64,000 nucleotides of DNA from Actinomycetota bacterium (GTDB lineage Bacteria > Actinomycetota > Acidimicrobiia > Acidimicrobiales > Ilumatobacteraceae): contig JACQZZ010000003.1 in NCBI GenBank assembly GCA_016213625.1, positions 62,001 to 126,000 on the forward strand, in the 5' to 3' direction. A program made the translations under genes and the position numbers. A model generated the notes under the pieces. That model did no database searches. It saw only the letters and a list, made by a program, of their open reading frames with translations, and was not told the origin of the DNA. Of this stretch, positions 9,402 through 18,133 are shown one piece after another (the first letter of the stretch is position 1; each line of letters starts with the position of its first letter).

Positions 9402-10856
9402 ATGCATGTCGTCGTGGTGGGTGGCGGAGTCGCCGGTCTTGGCTCTGCGTTGGTACTGGCTCGTCAGGGCCACGAGGTCACGGTCGTCGAGCGCGACGAC
9501 ACTCCCATGCCGTCCTCTGCCGACGACGCGTTCGAGTGGGACCGTCGCGGGGCACCGCAGGTGCGTCACAGCCACGCATTCCTCGCCCGTCTGGTGGGAC
9601 TGCTGCGCAGCGAACACCCCGACGTCTACGCCGACCTGCTGGAGGAAGGCGCCACCGAGATGCGGTTCGGCGACGACCTGCCGCCCACCATCGGCGATTT
9701 CACGCGCCAGGCCGACGACGACGAGCTGGTGATGCTGGCGTGTCGCCGCACCACCTTCGAGTGGGTGCTGCGTCGATGTGCACTCGCCGAGGGTCGCGTC
9801 ACGTTCCGCGTCGGCGTGGGTGTCGACGGCGTCACCACCGGCACCGAGCGCCTCGCCGGTGTGCCCCACGTCTCGGGTGTGCATCTCGCCGACGGTTCCA
9901 CCATCGACGCCGATCTCGTGGTGGTGGCCGCCGGCCGTCGCAGCGCACTCAGTGAATGGCTCGAGGCGGCGGGCACAGTGCCCGTGGTCGAAGAGGTCGA
10001 CGACACCGGCATCGTGTACTTCAGCCGCTTCTACCGTCTGCGGGAGGGCCAGGAGTACCCGCCTCGCACCGGCCCCATCGGTGGCGACCTGGGCTATCTG
10101 AAGTACGGCGTGTTCGTGGGCGACAACCGCAGCTTCAGCGTCACGCTCGCCACGCCCACCGACGACGACCAGTTGCGCAAGATACTGGCCGACTCGGTGG
10201 TGTTCGACGAATGCGCCCGCCAACTGGTGGCCACTGCGCCGTGGCTCGATGGTCGCGCCGAGCCCCTCACCGAAGACGTGCACGTGATGGCCGGTCTGCT
10301 GAACCGGTGGCGCGAGTACGTGGTCGACGGCACGCCCGTGGCCACCGGCGTCATCCCCGTGGGCGACGCCGTGCTGTGCACGAACCCGCTCTACGGCCGC
10401 GGTTGCAGCATCGCGTTCTGGGGTGCGCATCTCATGGCCGAAGCGGTGGCCGCGCACCCGAACGATCCGCTCGCCGCGGTGCTCGCGTACGACGCGGCGC
10501 TGCGCGACGAGATCATGCCGTGGTACCGGGCGGGTGTCGAACAGGATGCCGAGGCGCGCCGGGTCGCTGCCGCGTTGCTGGCGGGCGACGACCCCGATGG
10601 CGACACCACCGATCCGCGCACGTTCATGCGTTCGGTGTTCCGCGACGGTCTGTTGCCCGCCATCCGCAGCGACGCCGTCGTGCTGCGCGCGTTCTTCCGC
10701 AGCTTCAATCTGCTGTCCACGCCCGACGCGATGATGAAGGACGCCGATGTCGGTGCTCGCGTCCTCGCCGCGTGGCAGGACCGCGACAACCGCCCGCCGG
10801 AAGAGCCGCTCGGCCCGAAGCACCGCGCCGAGCTGCTGGAGCTGTTGCCCGTCTGA
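9402..10856 (+). CDS. FAD-dependent monooxygenase/oxidoreductase
   Basis: About 484 residues with an N-terminal Rossmann dinucleotide-binding motif (VVVVGGGVAGLGSALVLARQGHEV) and a second FAD contact, GVIPVGDAVLCTNPLYGRGCS, at about residue 320. That layout is typical of aromatic-ring hydroxylase and halogenase/geranylgeranyl-reductase relatives. The substrate is unknown. I use the ATG at 9402 because the Rossmann strand follows immediately; an upstream ATG at 9390 adds four residues. It converges on the aquaporin gene, with a shared terminator between them. Confidence 0.85.
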   Translation: MHVVVVGGGVAGLGSALVLARQGHEVTVVERDDTPMPSSADDAFEWDRRGAPQVRHSHAFLARLVGLLRSEHPDVYADLLEEGATEMRFGDDLPPTIGDFTRQADDDELVMLACRRTTFEWVLRRCALAEGRVTFRVGVGVDGVTTGTERLAGVPHVSGVHLADGSTIDADLVVVAAGRRSALSEWLEAAGTVPVVEEVDDTGIVYFSRFYRLREGQEYPPRTGPIGGDLGYLKYGVFVGDNRSFSVTLATPTDDDQLRKILADSVVFDECARQLVATAPWLDGRAEPLTEDVHVMAGLLNRWREYVVDGTPVATGVIPVGDAVLCTNPLYGRGCSIAFWGAHLMAEAVAAHPNDPLAAVLAYDAALRDEIMPWYRAGVEQDAEARRVAAALLAGDDPDGDTTDPRTFMRSVFRDGLLPAIRSDAVVLRAFFRSFNLLSTPDAMMKDADVGARVLAAWQDRDNRPPEEPLGPKHRAELLELLPV

Positions 10857-10884
10857 CCTGAAGACGACGAAGGCCGGAGAACGA

Positions 10885-10920
10885 CGAAGGCCGGCCACCC
10901 CGAAAGGTGGCCGGCCTTCG
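10885..10920. terminator. Bidirectional terminator
   Basis: Perfect 15-bp stem, CGAAGGCCGGCCACC at 10885-10899 with GGTGGCCGGCCTTCG at 10906-10920, and a 6-base loop. It lies between the convergent FAD oxidoreductase and aquaporin genes and can serve both. An imperfect copy of the left arm, GACGAAGGCCGG, also occurs just before it at 10865-10876. Confidence 0.85.
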
Positions 10921-10931
10921 TGCAGGACGTG

Positions 10932-11627
10932 TCAGGCGTCGTCGCCGTGCAGCACCTTGTGGATGATCGCACCGAGTGCACCACCGACGAGTGGGAAGAC
11001 GATGAACGCCCACAACTGCACGAGTGCGTCCGATGAGCCGTCGGCGAAGATGGCGGCGCCCAGGGAGCGGGCCGGGTTCACCGAGGTGTTGTCGACCGGG
11101 ATGGAGATGAAGTGGATGATGGCCAGCGTGAGGCCGGCGACCAGACCACCGAAGCCCGGGGCGAACTTCTTCGTCGTGGTGGCGAGCACCACGATGATGA
11201 GCAGCGCCGTGAGGACGATCTCGATGATGGCCGCCGCCCCGAGGCCCATCCAGCCCTGGTCCTTCTGGTAGCCGTTGGAGGCGAAGCCTCCACGGTCGGA
11301 GAACGTGCCGGCACTGGCGAGCACGATGGCGAGGATGCCACCGCCGAGGATGCCGCCGATGATCTGACCGATGACCGCCGCCGTGGCGTGCGCCTTGTCG
11401 ATCTTCTTGGCCATGTAGAGGCCGAGGGTGACGGCCGGGTTGACGTGACAACCGCTGATCGGTCCGATGACGTAGGCGAGCACCGCGAGGGTGAAACCGA
11501 ACCCGAGTGCCACACCGAGGATGCCTACTGCGTCGGCCGCCAAGATGGCCGTACCGGGTCCCCCGAGCATGAGCACACAGGTGCCGAACAATTCGGCGAT
11601 CAGGATTCTGTTCTTCTGAGTGTCCAT
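10932..11627 (-). CDS. aqpZ: Aquaporin Z-like water channel
   Basis: About 231 residues with six membrane helices and two pore half-helices bearing NPA boxes, CHVNPAVT and SVNPARS. The His in AIIHFISIPVDNTSVNP and the Arg of NPAR match the narrow selectivity filter of water-specific AqpZ rather than glycerol channels. The ATG at 11625-11627 is chosen over a GTG nine bases upstream. No ribosome site is evident, so the mRNA may be leaderless. It diverges from fdhD with about 70 bp between starts. Confidence 0.93.
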   Translation of the reverse strand: MDTQKNRILIAELFGTCVLMLGGPGTAILAADAVGILGVALGFGFTLAVLAYVIGPISGCHVNPAVTLGLYMAKKIDKAHATAAVIGQIIGGILGGGILAIVLASAGTFSDRGGFASNGYQKDQGWMGLGAAAIIEIVLTALLIIVVLATTTKKFAPGFGGLVAGLTLAIIHFISIPVDNTSVNPARSLGAAIFADGSSDALVQLWAFIVFPLVGGALGAIIHKVLHGDDA

Positions 11628-11697
11628 TCTGAACACAGTAGTGACGGGTCAGTTCTCAATCGCGCAATGTCGTCGGTGGCCGCTACCGTCTCGTGTC

Positions 11698-12504
11698 ATG
11701 GCACCGCGAGGTCGGAGCGAGACGTTGTTGGTCACCACGGTGACGGCCGGCGATCGCGCGCGTCGCCCCGACGAACTCATCGTCGAAGAGCCGATGACCG
11801 TGCAGCTCGACGGCACGGTGGTGAGCACCACGATGCGCACCCCGGGACACGACTACGAACTCGCTGTCGGGTTCTGTTTCACCGATGGGCTGTTGGCCGA
11901 CGCGCCGGTGCTCGGTGTGCGCTATTGCGCCAATGGGTCGGCGGTGGGCAGCGAGTTCAACGTGGTCACGGTGGAGACCGGTGGCCGCGCGCCCGCACCG
12001 CGGCCGCGTCTGGGCAACACCACCAGCAGCTGCGGGCTGTGTGGCAACGACGCCATCGACGAGCTGTGCGACCGTCTGCTGCCGCTGCCCGACACGGCAC
12101 CCATCCCGATGGAGGTGCTGCATGCGGTGCCGGATCACGTGGCCGCCGCGCAGGGTCTGTTCGACGCCACGGGCGCGGTGCACGCCGCCGCGGCGTTCAC
12201 GCCCACCGGCGAGGTGTTGCTCACCCGTGAAGACGTCGGCCGGCACAACGCGGTCGACAAGGTGGTGGGTCGACTGCTGCTCGACGGTGCGCTCCCCGCC
12301 ACTGGGCTCGGGCTCTTCGTCAGCGGCCGTGCCAGCTTCGAACTCGTGCAGAAGGCGTGGGCAGCCGGCTTCTCCACGCTGGTCGCCGTCAGCGCCCCCA
12401 CTGCGCTGGCCGTGCACACGGCTCGGCGGGCGGGCCTCGTGCTGGCGGGCTTCGTGAGGGCCGACCGGCTCAACGTCTATTCGCCCGAGCGCCTGGCACC
12501 GTGA
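11698..12504 (+). CDS. fdhD: Formate dehydrogenase accessory sulfurtransferase FdhD
   Basis: About 268 residues. FdhD passes sulfur from a cysteine desulfurase to the molybdenum or tungsten cofactor of formate dehydrogenase. The conserved persulfide-carrying pair is in SSCGLCGND (about residue 112), and the C-terminal half has the typical LLTREDVGRHNAVDKVVG and LFVSGRASFELVQKA blocks. The presence of fdhD implies a molybdenum formate dehydrogenase elsewhere; such enzymes often carry selenocysteine, which is relevant to the selenoprotein candidate at 17029-18114. ATG at 11698. Confidence 0.95.
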   Translation: MAPRGRSETLLVTTVTAGDRARRPDELIVEEPMTVQLDGTVVSTTMRTPGHDYELAVGFCFTDGLLADAPVLGVRYCANGSAVGSEFNVVTVETGGRAPAPRPRLGNTTSSCGLCGNDAIDELCDRLLPLPDTAPIPMEVLHAVPDHVAAAQGLFDATGAVHAAAAFTPTGEVLLTREDVGRHNAVDKVVGRLLLDGALPATGLGLFVSGRASFELVQKAWAAGFSTLVAVSAPTALAVHTARRAGLVLAGFVRADRLNVYSPERLAP

Positions 12505-12530
12505 CCCCTGCGCGGGCCTAGCCTGTGCAC

Positions 12531-13211
12531 ATGAGCGAAGCCATCACTCCTTCCGTCGGGCGGGGCGTGCTCCACCTGTTCTGCAAGCCCACTCCGCTGT
12601 TCGACGGCGAGGCCGTCGTGGCCGCGGTGAAGGCCGCCGAGGCCGCCGGGGTGCAGGTCGTCACCGTCTCGACGCTGGGTCACAAGTGCGATGCCGCCGT
12701 CATGGCGATGCACGAGGACTGGCGCGAGCTGCGGGCGTTGCAGACGGGTCTGCAACGCGCGGGCCTCGACGTGGTCGACAGCTACGTCAGCCTCACCGAG
12801 GTGTCCGAGTACGCCGCGGGCATGCCGCAGGAACACCTGCAGGCGCGCCTGTATCCGGACATCCCGCCCCGTGCGGTGCCGATGCCGGCGTGGTGCTTCT
12901 ACCCCATGTCGAAGAAGCGCGAGGGCAACGTCAACTGGTTCACCTTGCCGTTCGACCAGCGCAAGGACCTGATGCACGAGCACGGCACCAGCGGGCGCAA
13001 GTTCGCCGGGCGCGTGGTGCAGTACATCACCGGTTCCACCGGCGTCGACGACTTCGAGTGGGGTGTCACCCTCTTCGCCGTCACGCCCGACGTGTTGAAG
13101 GAGGTCGTGTACACGATGCGCTTCGATCAGGCGTCGGCGCTGTACGGCGACTTCGGTGCGTTCTACACCGGCTACGTGGTGCCGGTGGAGGAACTGGTCG
13201 CGTCGCTCTGA
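12531..13211 (+). CDS. chdC: Coproheme decarboxylase ChdC (HemQ)
   Basis: About 226 residues of the chlorite-dismutase superfamily, in the actinobacterial/firmicute haem biosynthesis branch: ChdC decarboxylates coproheme to haem b in the cytoplasm. The likely haem-ligand His is in LMHEHGTSGRKFAG, and TGVDDFEWGVTLFA and MRFDQASALYGDFGAFYTG are characteristic C-terminal blocks. The ATG at 12531 is preceded in frame by a GTG at 12525. It follows fdhD by 26 bp. Other haem genes are not adjacent. Confidence 0.92.
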   Translation: MSEAITPSVGRGVLHLFCKPTPLFDGEAVVAAVKAAEAAGVQVVTVSTLGHKCDAAVMAMHEDWRELRALQTGLQRAGLDVVDSYVSLTEVSEYAAGMPQEHLQARLYPDIPPRAVPMPAWCFYPMSKKREGNVNWFTLPFDQRKDLMHEHGTSGRKFAGRVVQYITGSTGVDDFEWGVTLFAVTPDVLKEVVYTMRFDQASALYGDFGAFYTGYVVPVEELVASL

Positions 13212-14483
13212 CTAGCTGGAGGTGATCTCCAGCACACCGAGGGTGACGTCGCGTCCACTCTCGTCGAAGCCGAAGTGGTCGAACAACGCGGCCACCACCT
13301 CGCCGTCGGTGTCGATGGTGAGCACACCGTCGGGCCCGTCGTAGTCGGGGTTGCGGTCATTGGCGAAGACCGAGTTGCACTGCGGGAAGCTGACACAACT
13401 GGAACCGCCGTTGCTCACTGCCGGGATGGCCGCAGCGATCGACGAGGAGAGCGTGGACCCGCTGGCTTGCGCGCCCAGCGCGATGAGGTTGACGCAGTCG
13501 TAGGCGTTGGGAGCGAACCACCCACCCGTGTCGGGGTCGACCGTGGCCAGCAGCTCGGTGAACGCAGCCGACCGGGTGACCGTGGCGGGGGACGCGCCCT
13601 CCACTCTGCTGGCGAGGAACGATTCGAAGGGAGCGACCGACGAGTCGAGCCGGCGGACCGCGTCGTTCACCACGTAGCTGGGCTTCGGCGACGGTGCCGC
13701 GTCGTCGATGGCCCCGACCACCGTGGCGCCCATCGCGCCATCGGCGATGACGACCACCATCTCCGGTTCGAGACCAGTGACCGACTCGACCGTGTCGCTG
13801 ATGGAGGCATCGGTGGCGGTGAACGCGAACGAGCCCGTCACACGCGTGCCGCGACCGGTGAGCGCCGCCTGCACCGTCTCGGCGAATGGGCGACCGTACG
13901 CGTCGTCGAGGTACACCACCACCGCGGTGCTGCTACCGGAGTCGTCGACTAGCCCGGCGAGGGCCTCGGCCTGGAGCGAGTCGCTGGGCACGGTGCGCAC
14001 GAACAACCCGTTGTCGGGGAAGTCGTCGAGCGAGAGCGCCGACGCCGTGGGCGAGCAGGAGAGCACGCCTGCGTCGACCACCGTGCCCAGCGTGTGCAAG
14101 ACGTTGATCGACGACGTCGGGCCGATGATGGCGTCGACCCCGATCTGCAACAGGTCTTGCACCGCGAGCAGCGAGGTGTTCGTGTCGTCGCCCTCCTCGC
14201 GGACCACGACGCTGATCTGCTCGCCGAGCACGCCGCCGGCGGCATTGATCTCGTCGACCGCCAGCTGTACCGCGGCGCGCATCGAGCCCCCGAGGTCGGG
14301 GGCGGTACCCCCGCGCGGGAGGACGGCGCCGATGCGCAGTGCACCGTCGTCGACCGGGCCGGCGGTGGTGGGCGCTGCGGTGGAGGTGGCGGCGGTGTTG
14401 CCCTGGTCGCTACCGCTGCACGCTGCGCCGACGGTGACGAGTGTGCTGGTCAACAGCAGGGCAGCTCGACGCGTCAACAGCAC
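13212..14483 (-). CDS. Branched-chain amino acid-type ABC substrate-binding lipoprotein
   Basis: 423 residues, GTG start. The signal sequence MLLTRRAALLLTSTLVTVGAAC ends in a lipobox (VGAAC), followed by a Ser/Thr/Ala linker and a periplasmic-binding fold of the Leu/Ile/Val or amide type (LRIGAVLPRGGTAPDLGG, IIGPTSSINVLHTLGTVVDAG). It should be anchored outside the membrane and bind an amino acid or similar ligand. No permease or ATPase is adjacent, so it is either an orphan receptor or works with components elsewhere. It converges with chdC; the 3' end contains a 7-bp hairpin at 13215-13233 that may terminate transcription. Confidence 0.87.
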   Translation of the reverse strand: MLLTRRAALLLTSTLVTVGAACSGSDQGNTAATSTAAPTTAGPVDDGALRIGAVLPRGGTAPDLGGSMRAAVQLAVDEINAAGGVLGEQISVVVREEGDDTNTSLLAVQDLLQIGVDAIIGPTSSINVLHTLGTVVDAGVLSCSPTASALSLDDFPDNGLFVRTVPSDSLQAEALAGLVDDSGSSTAVVVYLDDAYGRPFAETVQAALTGRGTRVTGSFAFTATDASISDTVESVTGLEPEMVVVIADGAMGATVVGAIDDAAPSPKPSYVVNDAVRRLDSSVAPFESFLASRVEGASPATVTRSAAFTELLATVDPDTGGWFAPNAYDCVNLIALGAQASGSTLSSSIAAAIPAVSNGGSSCVSFPQCNSVFANDRNPDYDGPDGVLTIDTDGEVVAALFDHFGFDESGRDVTLGVLEITSS

Positions 14484-14710
14484 GAGCAGAGTGTAGGAGA
14501 GGAAAGGGGCGAGCTAGGGGCCGACGGGAGAGGCCCCCAGCTCGCCAACCAGACGGCACCGGCTGGTACCCGCGCAGCGCCCTGGTGGAATCAGTGTATG
14601 ACATGTCGATCTGTGGGCCACGACAGCTGATATCCAAGATTTGGCCCTGTTTTCCGCGCCCTCGGTGGCGTGTCGACCGCACGGAACGTGGTGGCCTAGG
14701 GTCGATTCCC

Positions 14711-15412
14711 GTGAGCGACGCCGACCCGACCGACTTCACCCGCGATCTGGCGCGATGGAGCGAGACCCTCGCCGCCATCGCGCGCACGGGGCTCGGCTTC
14801 ACCGAGAACCTGTACGAGCGCGAGCGGTTCGAGGAGGTCTTGCACGTCGCCGCCGACATCAAGGCCGCCGCCGACGAGGCGCTGGAAGTGCGCCGCGAGA
14901 GCGACCACTTCGTGCAGGAATGGCTCGAGTCGGTGGGCGAGGGCATCCCGGGGTACGTCACCCCCAAGGTGGCCGTCGGCGCGGTGGTGGGCAACGAGGC
15001 CGGCGAGATCCTGCTGGTGCAGCGAGGCGACAGCGGGGTGTGGCTGTATCCCACCGGCTGGGCCGACGTGGGGTACAGCCTCAGTGAGGTCGTGGTGAAA
15101 GAGGTGCTGGAGGAGACGGGCATCGAGTGCGAGCCCGTACAACTGATCGCGGTCATCGACGGTCAGCGGATGGGCTTCACCCGCTTCGCGATGCACCTGA
15201 TGTTGTTCCACTGCCGAGCCACCGGTGGCAGCCTGGTGCCGCACCCGCTGGAGACGTCGGATGTGGGCTGGTACGGGCGCGATGCGCTGCCATGGCCGAC
15301 GGTGGGTGCCGAGTGGTGGGGTCCCATGGCGTTCGCTGCGATCGACGGCGCCGAGCTGGCTGCGACGTTCGACCCGCCCCGAGCCCCCGTCTGGCGCACC
15401 ACCCCCGACTGA
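14711..15412 (+). CDS. NUDIX hydrolase with N-terminal helical domain
   Basis: About 233 residues from GTG 14711. An N-terminal helical segment of about 70 residues is typical of NUDIX enzymes carrying the NUDIX_N domain, and the catalytic domain follows from VAVGAVVGNEAGEILLVQRG. The NUDIX box is present as GWADVGYSLSEVVVKEVLEE followed by TGI; the catalytic REUXEE core is kept as KEVLEE, but the first Glu of the consensus is Tyr. The substrate is probably a nucleoside diphosphate derivative, unknown. The frame is open back to 14441, but that stretch does not look coding. Confidence 0.85.
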   Translation: MSDADPTDFTRDLARWSETLAAIARTGLGFTENLYERERFEEVLHVAADIKAAADEALEVRRESDHFVQEWLESVGEGIPGYVTPKVAVGAVVGNEAGEILLVQRGDSGVWLYPTGWADVGYSLSEVVVKEVLEETGIECEPVQLIAVIDGQRMGFTRFAMHLMLFHCRATGGSLVPHPLETSDVGWYGRDALPWPTVGAEWWGPMAFAAIDGAELAATFDPPRAPVWRTTPD

Positions 15413-15415
15413 GGG

Positions 15416-16342
15416 TCAGGTGTCGTCGGAGCCCTGGTCGCGCAGGAAGCGCTCGACTTCGGCCATGAGCTCGTCGCTGTCGAGCTCGGCATCCACATCG
15501 GGGCCGAGTTCGCCGCCGACCACGTCGTCGTCGTCATCGTCGTCGTCGAAGAACTCGTCGTCGTCGAGCGAGCCGTCGTCGGACATGCTCTCCAGACGGG
15601 CGACGTAGCCGATGAGGTCGGTGTCGTCGGCCACGAACGCGGTGACGCGGGTGTCGTAGTCGTCGGCCTCCTGCTGCAGCCGGGCCACCGGGCCGGGCGT
15701 GCCGAGGATCTCGCACGCACGTTCCACGAGCGCGAGCGCGGCCTTGGGCGACGGCACCTGCGACGCGTACGCGGGCACCGCGGCCCAGAGCGAGGCGGAC
15801 GCCAGGTCGGCTCGCGCGCAGGCATCGTGCAGCACGCCGACGATGCCGGTGGGGCCCTCGTACCGTGAGCGCTGCAGGTCGAAGCGGTCGATGATGTCCT
15901 GGTCGGTGGCGGTGCCGATGAGTTGCACCGGACGCGAGTGCGGCACGTCGGCCAGCAGCGCACCCAACGTGAGCACCAGCGATGCGTCGAACCGCTGCGC
16001 GACGCCGACGAGTTGTTCGGTGAACAGGCGCCACCGAAGTGCGGGTTCCGGGCCGAGCATCAAGATGACGTCGCCGCCGGGTGTGCTCGCGCTCCACAGG
16101 CCCACGGTGGGCCACACGATGTGGCGGCTGCGATCGGGGTTCAACCGGACGTGCGGTCGCACGGTGGCGAAGTCGGTGAACTCCTCGGGATCGATCTCGG
16201 CCAGAGGTTGTGCCTGCCACGCCTCGACCAGGTGCCGAACGCTGTTGCTGGCGGCGTCGCCGGCGTCGTTCCAGCCGGTGAAGGCAGCGATGAGCATCGG
16301 GCGCCGCAACGTGGGTTCGGCCAGCCACCTGACGTGTTCCAT
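15416..16342 (-). CDS. PAC2 family protein with acidic tail
   Basis: About 308 residues of the PAC2 (proteasome assembly chaperone 2-like) family common in actinobacteria. The core begins RPMLIAAFTGWNDAGDAASNSV and includes LTLGALLADVPHSRPV. The C-terminus is strongly acidic, including a run of eight Asp residues, and encodes a GAC/GTC-rich DNA stretch at about 15490-15580. Bacterial PAC2 proteins have no settled function; a proteasome link is by homology only. The ATG at 16340-16342 is used; a GTG lies three codons upstream. Confidence 0.87.
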   Translation of the reverse strand: MEHVRWLAEPTLRRPMLIAAFTGWNDAGDAASNSVRHLVEAWQAQPLAEIDPEEFTDFATVRPHVRLNPDRSRHIVWPTVGLWSASTPGGDVILMLGPEPALRWRLFTEQLVGVAQRFDASLVLTLGALLADVPHSRPVQLIGTATDQDIIDRFDLQRSRYEGPTGIVGVLHDACARADLASASLWAAVPAYASQVPSPKAALALVERACEILGTPGPVARLQQEADDYDTRVTAFVADDTDLIGYVARLESMSDDGSLDDDEFFDDDDDDDDVVGGELGPDVDAELDSDELMAEVERFLRDQGSDDT

Positions 16343-16459
16343 CACGGCCACAAGCTATCGCTCGTTGATGCGGGCCGAATGCGGCTGACGACGATGGGCA
16401 CCCTCTCAGGGGGACATTGGTCCCTGACCATTCCAGGGCGAGCGGTGCACGATTGATCT

Positions 16460-17002
16460 ATGAAGGTTGCGTCCGCCCACACCTATTCGGCTCCGTCCGA
16501 CGCGGTGTTCGAGGTGATGACGTCACCTGATGTCATGGTTGCGAAGTACCAGGCGTTGGGCCACCACGACGTGAAAGTCGTGGAGCACCGTGTGGAGTCG
16601 GGCATCATCTCCATCCGCACTCGACGGGGAGTGCCGATGGACGTGCCCGGCTTCGCCAAGCGGTTCTTCTCGTCGGTCAACGTGGTCGAGCAACATGACG
16701 AATGGGACCCGGTACTCCCCGATGGCAGCCGTTGCGGGATCTGGCAGGTCACTGCCAGAGGCGTGCCGGTCACCGTGGGGGGACAGCTCCGGTTGTCGCC
16801 CACACCCGAGGGTCAGACCATCGTCGAAGTCACTGGCGATGTGATGTGCCCGATGCCCTTGGTGGGTTCCAAGATCGCTGCCTTCGTGGGCGACGACGTC
16901 GAGAGAACGATGCACGCGGAGGAGGCCTTCATCGACGGCTACCTCTGTGAGCGCGCGCAGGGAGACAGCGCGCCGCGGTCGCATCACCGCAAGGCCAGCT
17001 GA
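16460..17002 (+). CDS. DUF2505 family START-like protein
   Basis: 180 residues, beginning MKVASAHTYSAPSDAVFEVM, with the beta-rich SRPBCC/START-like fold of DUF2505, a family found mainly in actinobacteria. Such folds bind hydrophobic ligands, but the function of DUF2505 is unknown. It diverges from the PAC2 gene with a gap of about 117 bp. The Arg/His-rich tail (SHHRKAS) overlaps the first arm of the downstream terminator. Confidence 0.82.
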   Translation: MKVASAHTYSAPSDAVFEVMTSPDVMVAKYQALGHHDVKVVEHRVESGIISIRTRRGVPMDVPGFAKRFFSSVNVVEQHDEWDPVLPDGSRCGIWQVTARGVPVTVGGQLRLSPTPEGQTIVEVTGDVMCPMPLVGSKIAAFVGDDVERTMHAEEAFIDGYLCERAQGDSAPRSHHRKAS

Positions 17003-17020
17003 CGGGAGCTGGCCTTTGCG
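16988..17020. terminator. Convergent-gene terminator
   Basis: Stem of CGCAAGGCCAGCT at 16988-17000 with AGCTGGCCTTTGCG at 17007-17020, with one bulged base. It overlaps the DUF2505 stop codon and lies just before the end of the selenoprotein candidate on the other strand, so it can serve both. Confidence 0.75.
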
Positions 17021-17028
17021 GCCGACGA

Positions 17029-18114
17029 TCAGAGTTCGGGCACCACGGTGTACGCCTGACCGCCGCCGCTGGCGATGACGTCGTCGAGCCAGTTGCCCTC
17101 GTACACGTCGTTGGGGCCTTGCATCAGGTCGTTCTCGGTGGCGCCGTCCGGCGTGGTCACCAGGGTCCACGCCTGACGCTTGTAGGTCCAGTTGGCCGGG
17201 TACAGGCGGTGTGCTTCGCGCCACCATGACACGGCCGCGTCGGGGCCGACCGTGCGACGGAGATGCTCGCCGAGTTCGAAGCACGCGGCCGCGCGAGCTT
17301 CCTCGTCGCCGCGGGGCTGCGACCTCGCGATCACCTCGTCGGCGGAGAGCACGAATCGCGACTCACTGCCGTGGTGGGCCCAGTCGACGATGGCGGCGCG
17401 GTAGTCGTCGCTCACGTCGGGGATGGCCTTCACCTCGCGGAACATGCGGTCCATGCGCTCGGGGAGTCCTTCGGGGATCTCCATGTCGCGCAGCGGGCTG
17501 CGCTCGATGGAGGCACCTTCCGCCGGACGCACGATGGTGCCGGTCTCGTCGATCCACACGGCCATCGGGATGTTGACGAAGCCGAACAGGTCGTCGGTGA
17601 CGTGATGTGTGTCGATCAGGCTGGGATGCGTGGGGTTGGCCGCGTCGATCCACTGGTACGTGTGCCGCGGCTCCACGTCGAGGGCGACGGTGACCACGGT
17701 GAGGCCGAGCGATTCGAGTTCTTCATGGAGCGCCTGCCACCCGGGCAGGCTGGTGCGGCAGCCTCAATAACTGGACCAGGCGACCAGCAGCACCTTTCGG
17801 CCGTGCAGGCTGCTGAGCCTGAACGGGTTGCCGTCGCGGGTGACGAGTTGCGAGTCGGCCGCGCTGGCCGTGGCGAGCGCCTTGCCGCCGAGCGTCGACG
17901 ACCCGAGTGCCCACAGGCGATGCGACTCGTCGTGCACCACCGGCATGCCGAGACGCTGAGCGGCGGCCTCGACGTCGACCGTGCCGTCGGCGCGCAGCGC
18001 GCCCGGTGCGGGCACACACAACTCGCCGCGACACAGCCCTTCGGGCTTGGGCGCCCAGCCGGTGCCCTCGGCGAAGTCGGCCGCCGACACCTGGTCGAGT
18101 GTGGAGAGGATCAT
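17029..18114 (-). CDS. Candidate selenoprotein, ResA-like redox protein with in-frame TGA (Sec117)
   Basis: One continuous minus-strand reading frame of 361 residues if the TGA at 17764-17766 is read as selenocysteine. The N-terminal 90 residues (LCRGELCVPAPGAL with a Cys pair) precede a thioredoxin/ResA-like domain: FRLSSLHGRKVLLVAWSSY, then TGA, then GCRTSLPGWQALHEEL and HPSLIDTHHVTDDLFGFVN. The TGA falls where the redox Cys would be, giving W-S-S-Y-U-G-C-R. From memory, a ResA-like family with a WAxxUGC motif is known to contain selenocysteine. A SECIS-like hairpin begins 13 bases after the TGA, and homology continues unbroken on both sides. Without Sec machinery this would be two broken genes (17764-18114 and 17029-17697). 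It follows the SCO6745-family gene by 19 bp. Confidence 0.82.
17732..17750 (-). promoter_or_regulatory. SECIS-like stem-loop after the Sec TGA
   Basis: On the minus strand the mRNA forms GCCUGCC (17750-17744), loop CGGGU (17743-17739), GGCAGGC (17738-17732): a perfect 7-bp stem with a 5-base loop. It starts 13 bases after the UGA, so 20 bases separate UGA and loop. Bacterial SECIS elements need a hairpin close behind the UGA with G near the start of a small loop, and this one fits. A stem of this size can also arise by chance in GC-rich DNA. Confidence 0.7.
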
Positions 18115-18133
18115 CGGACGACGGTAGCCCGGA

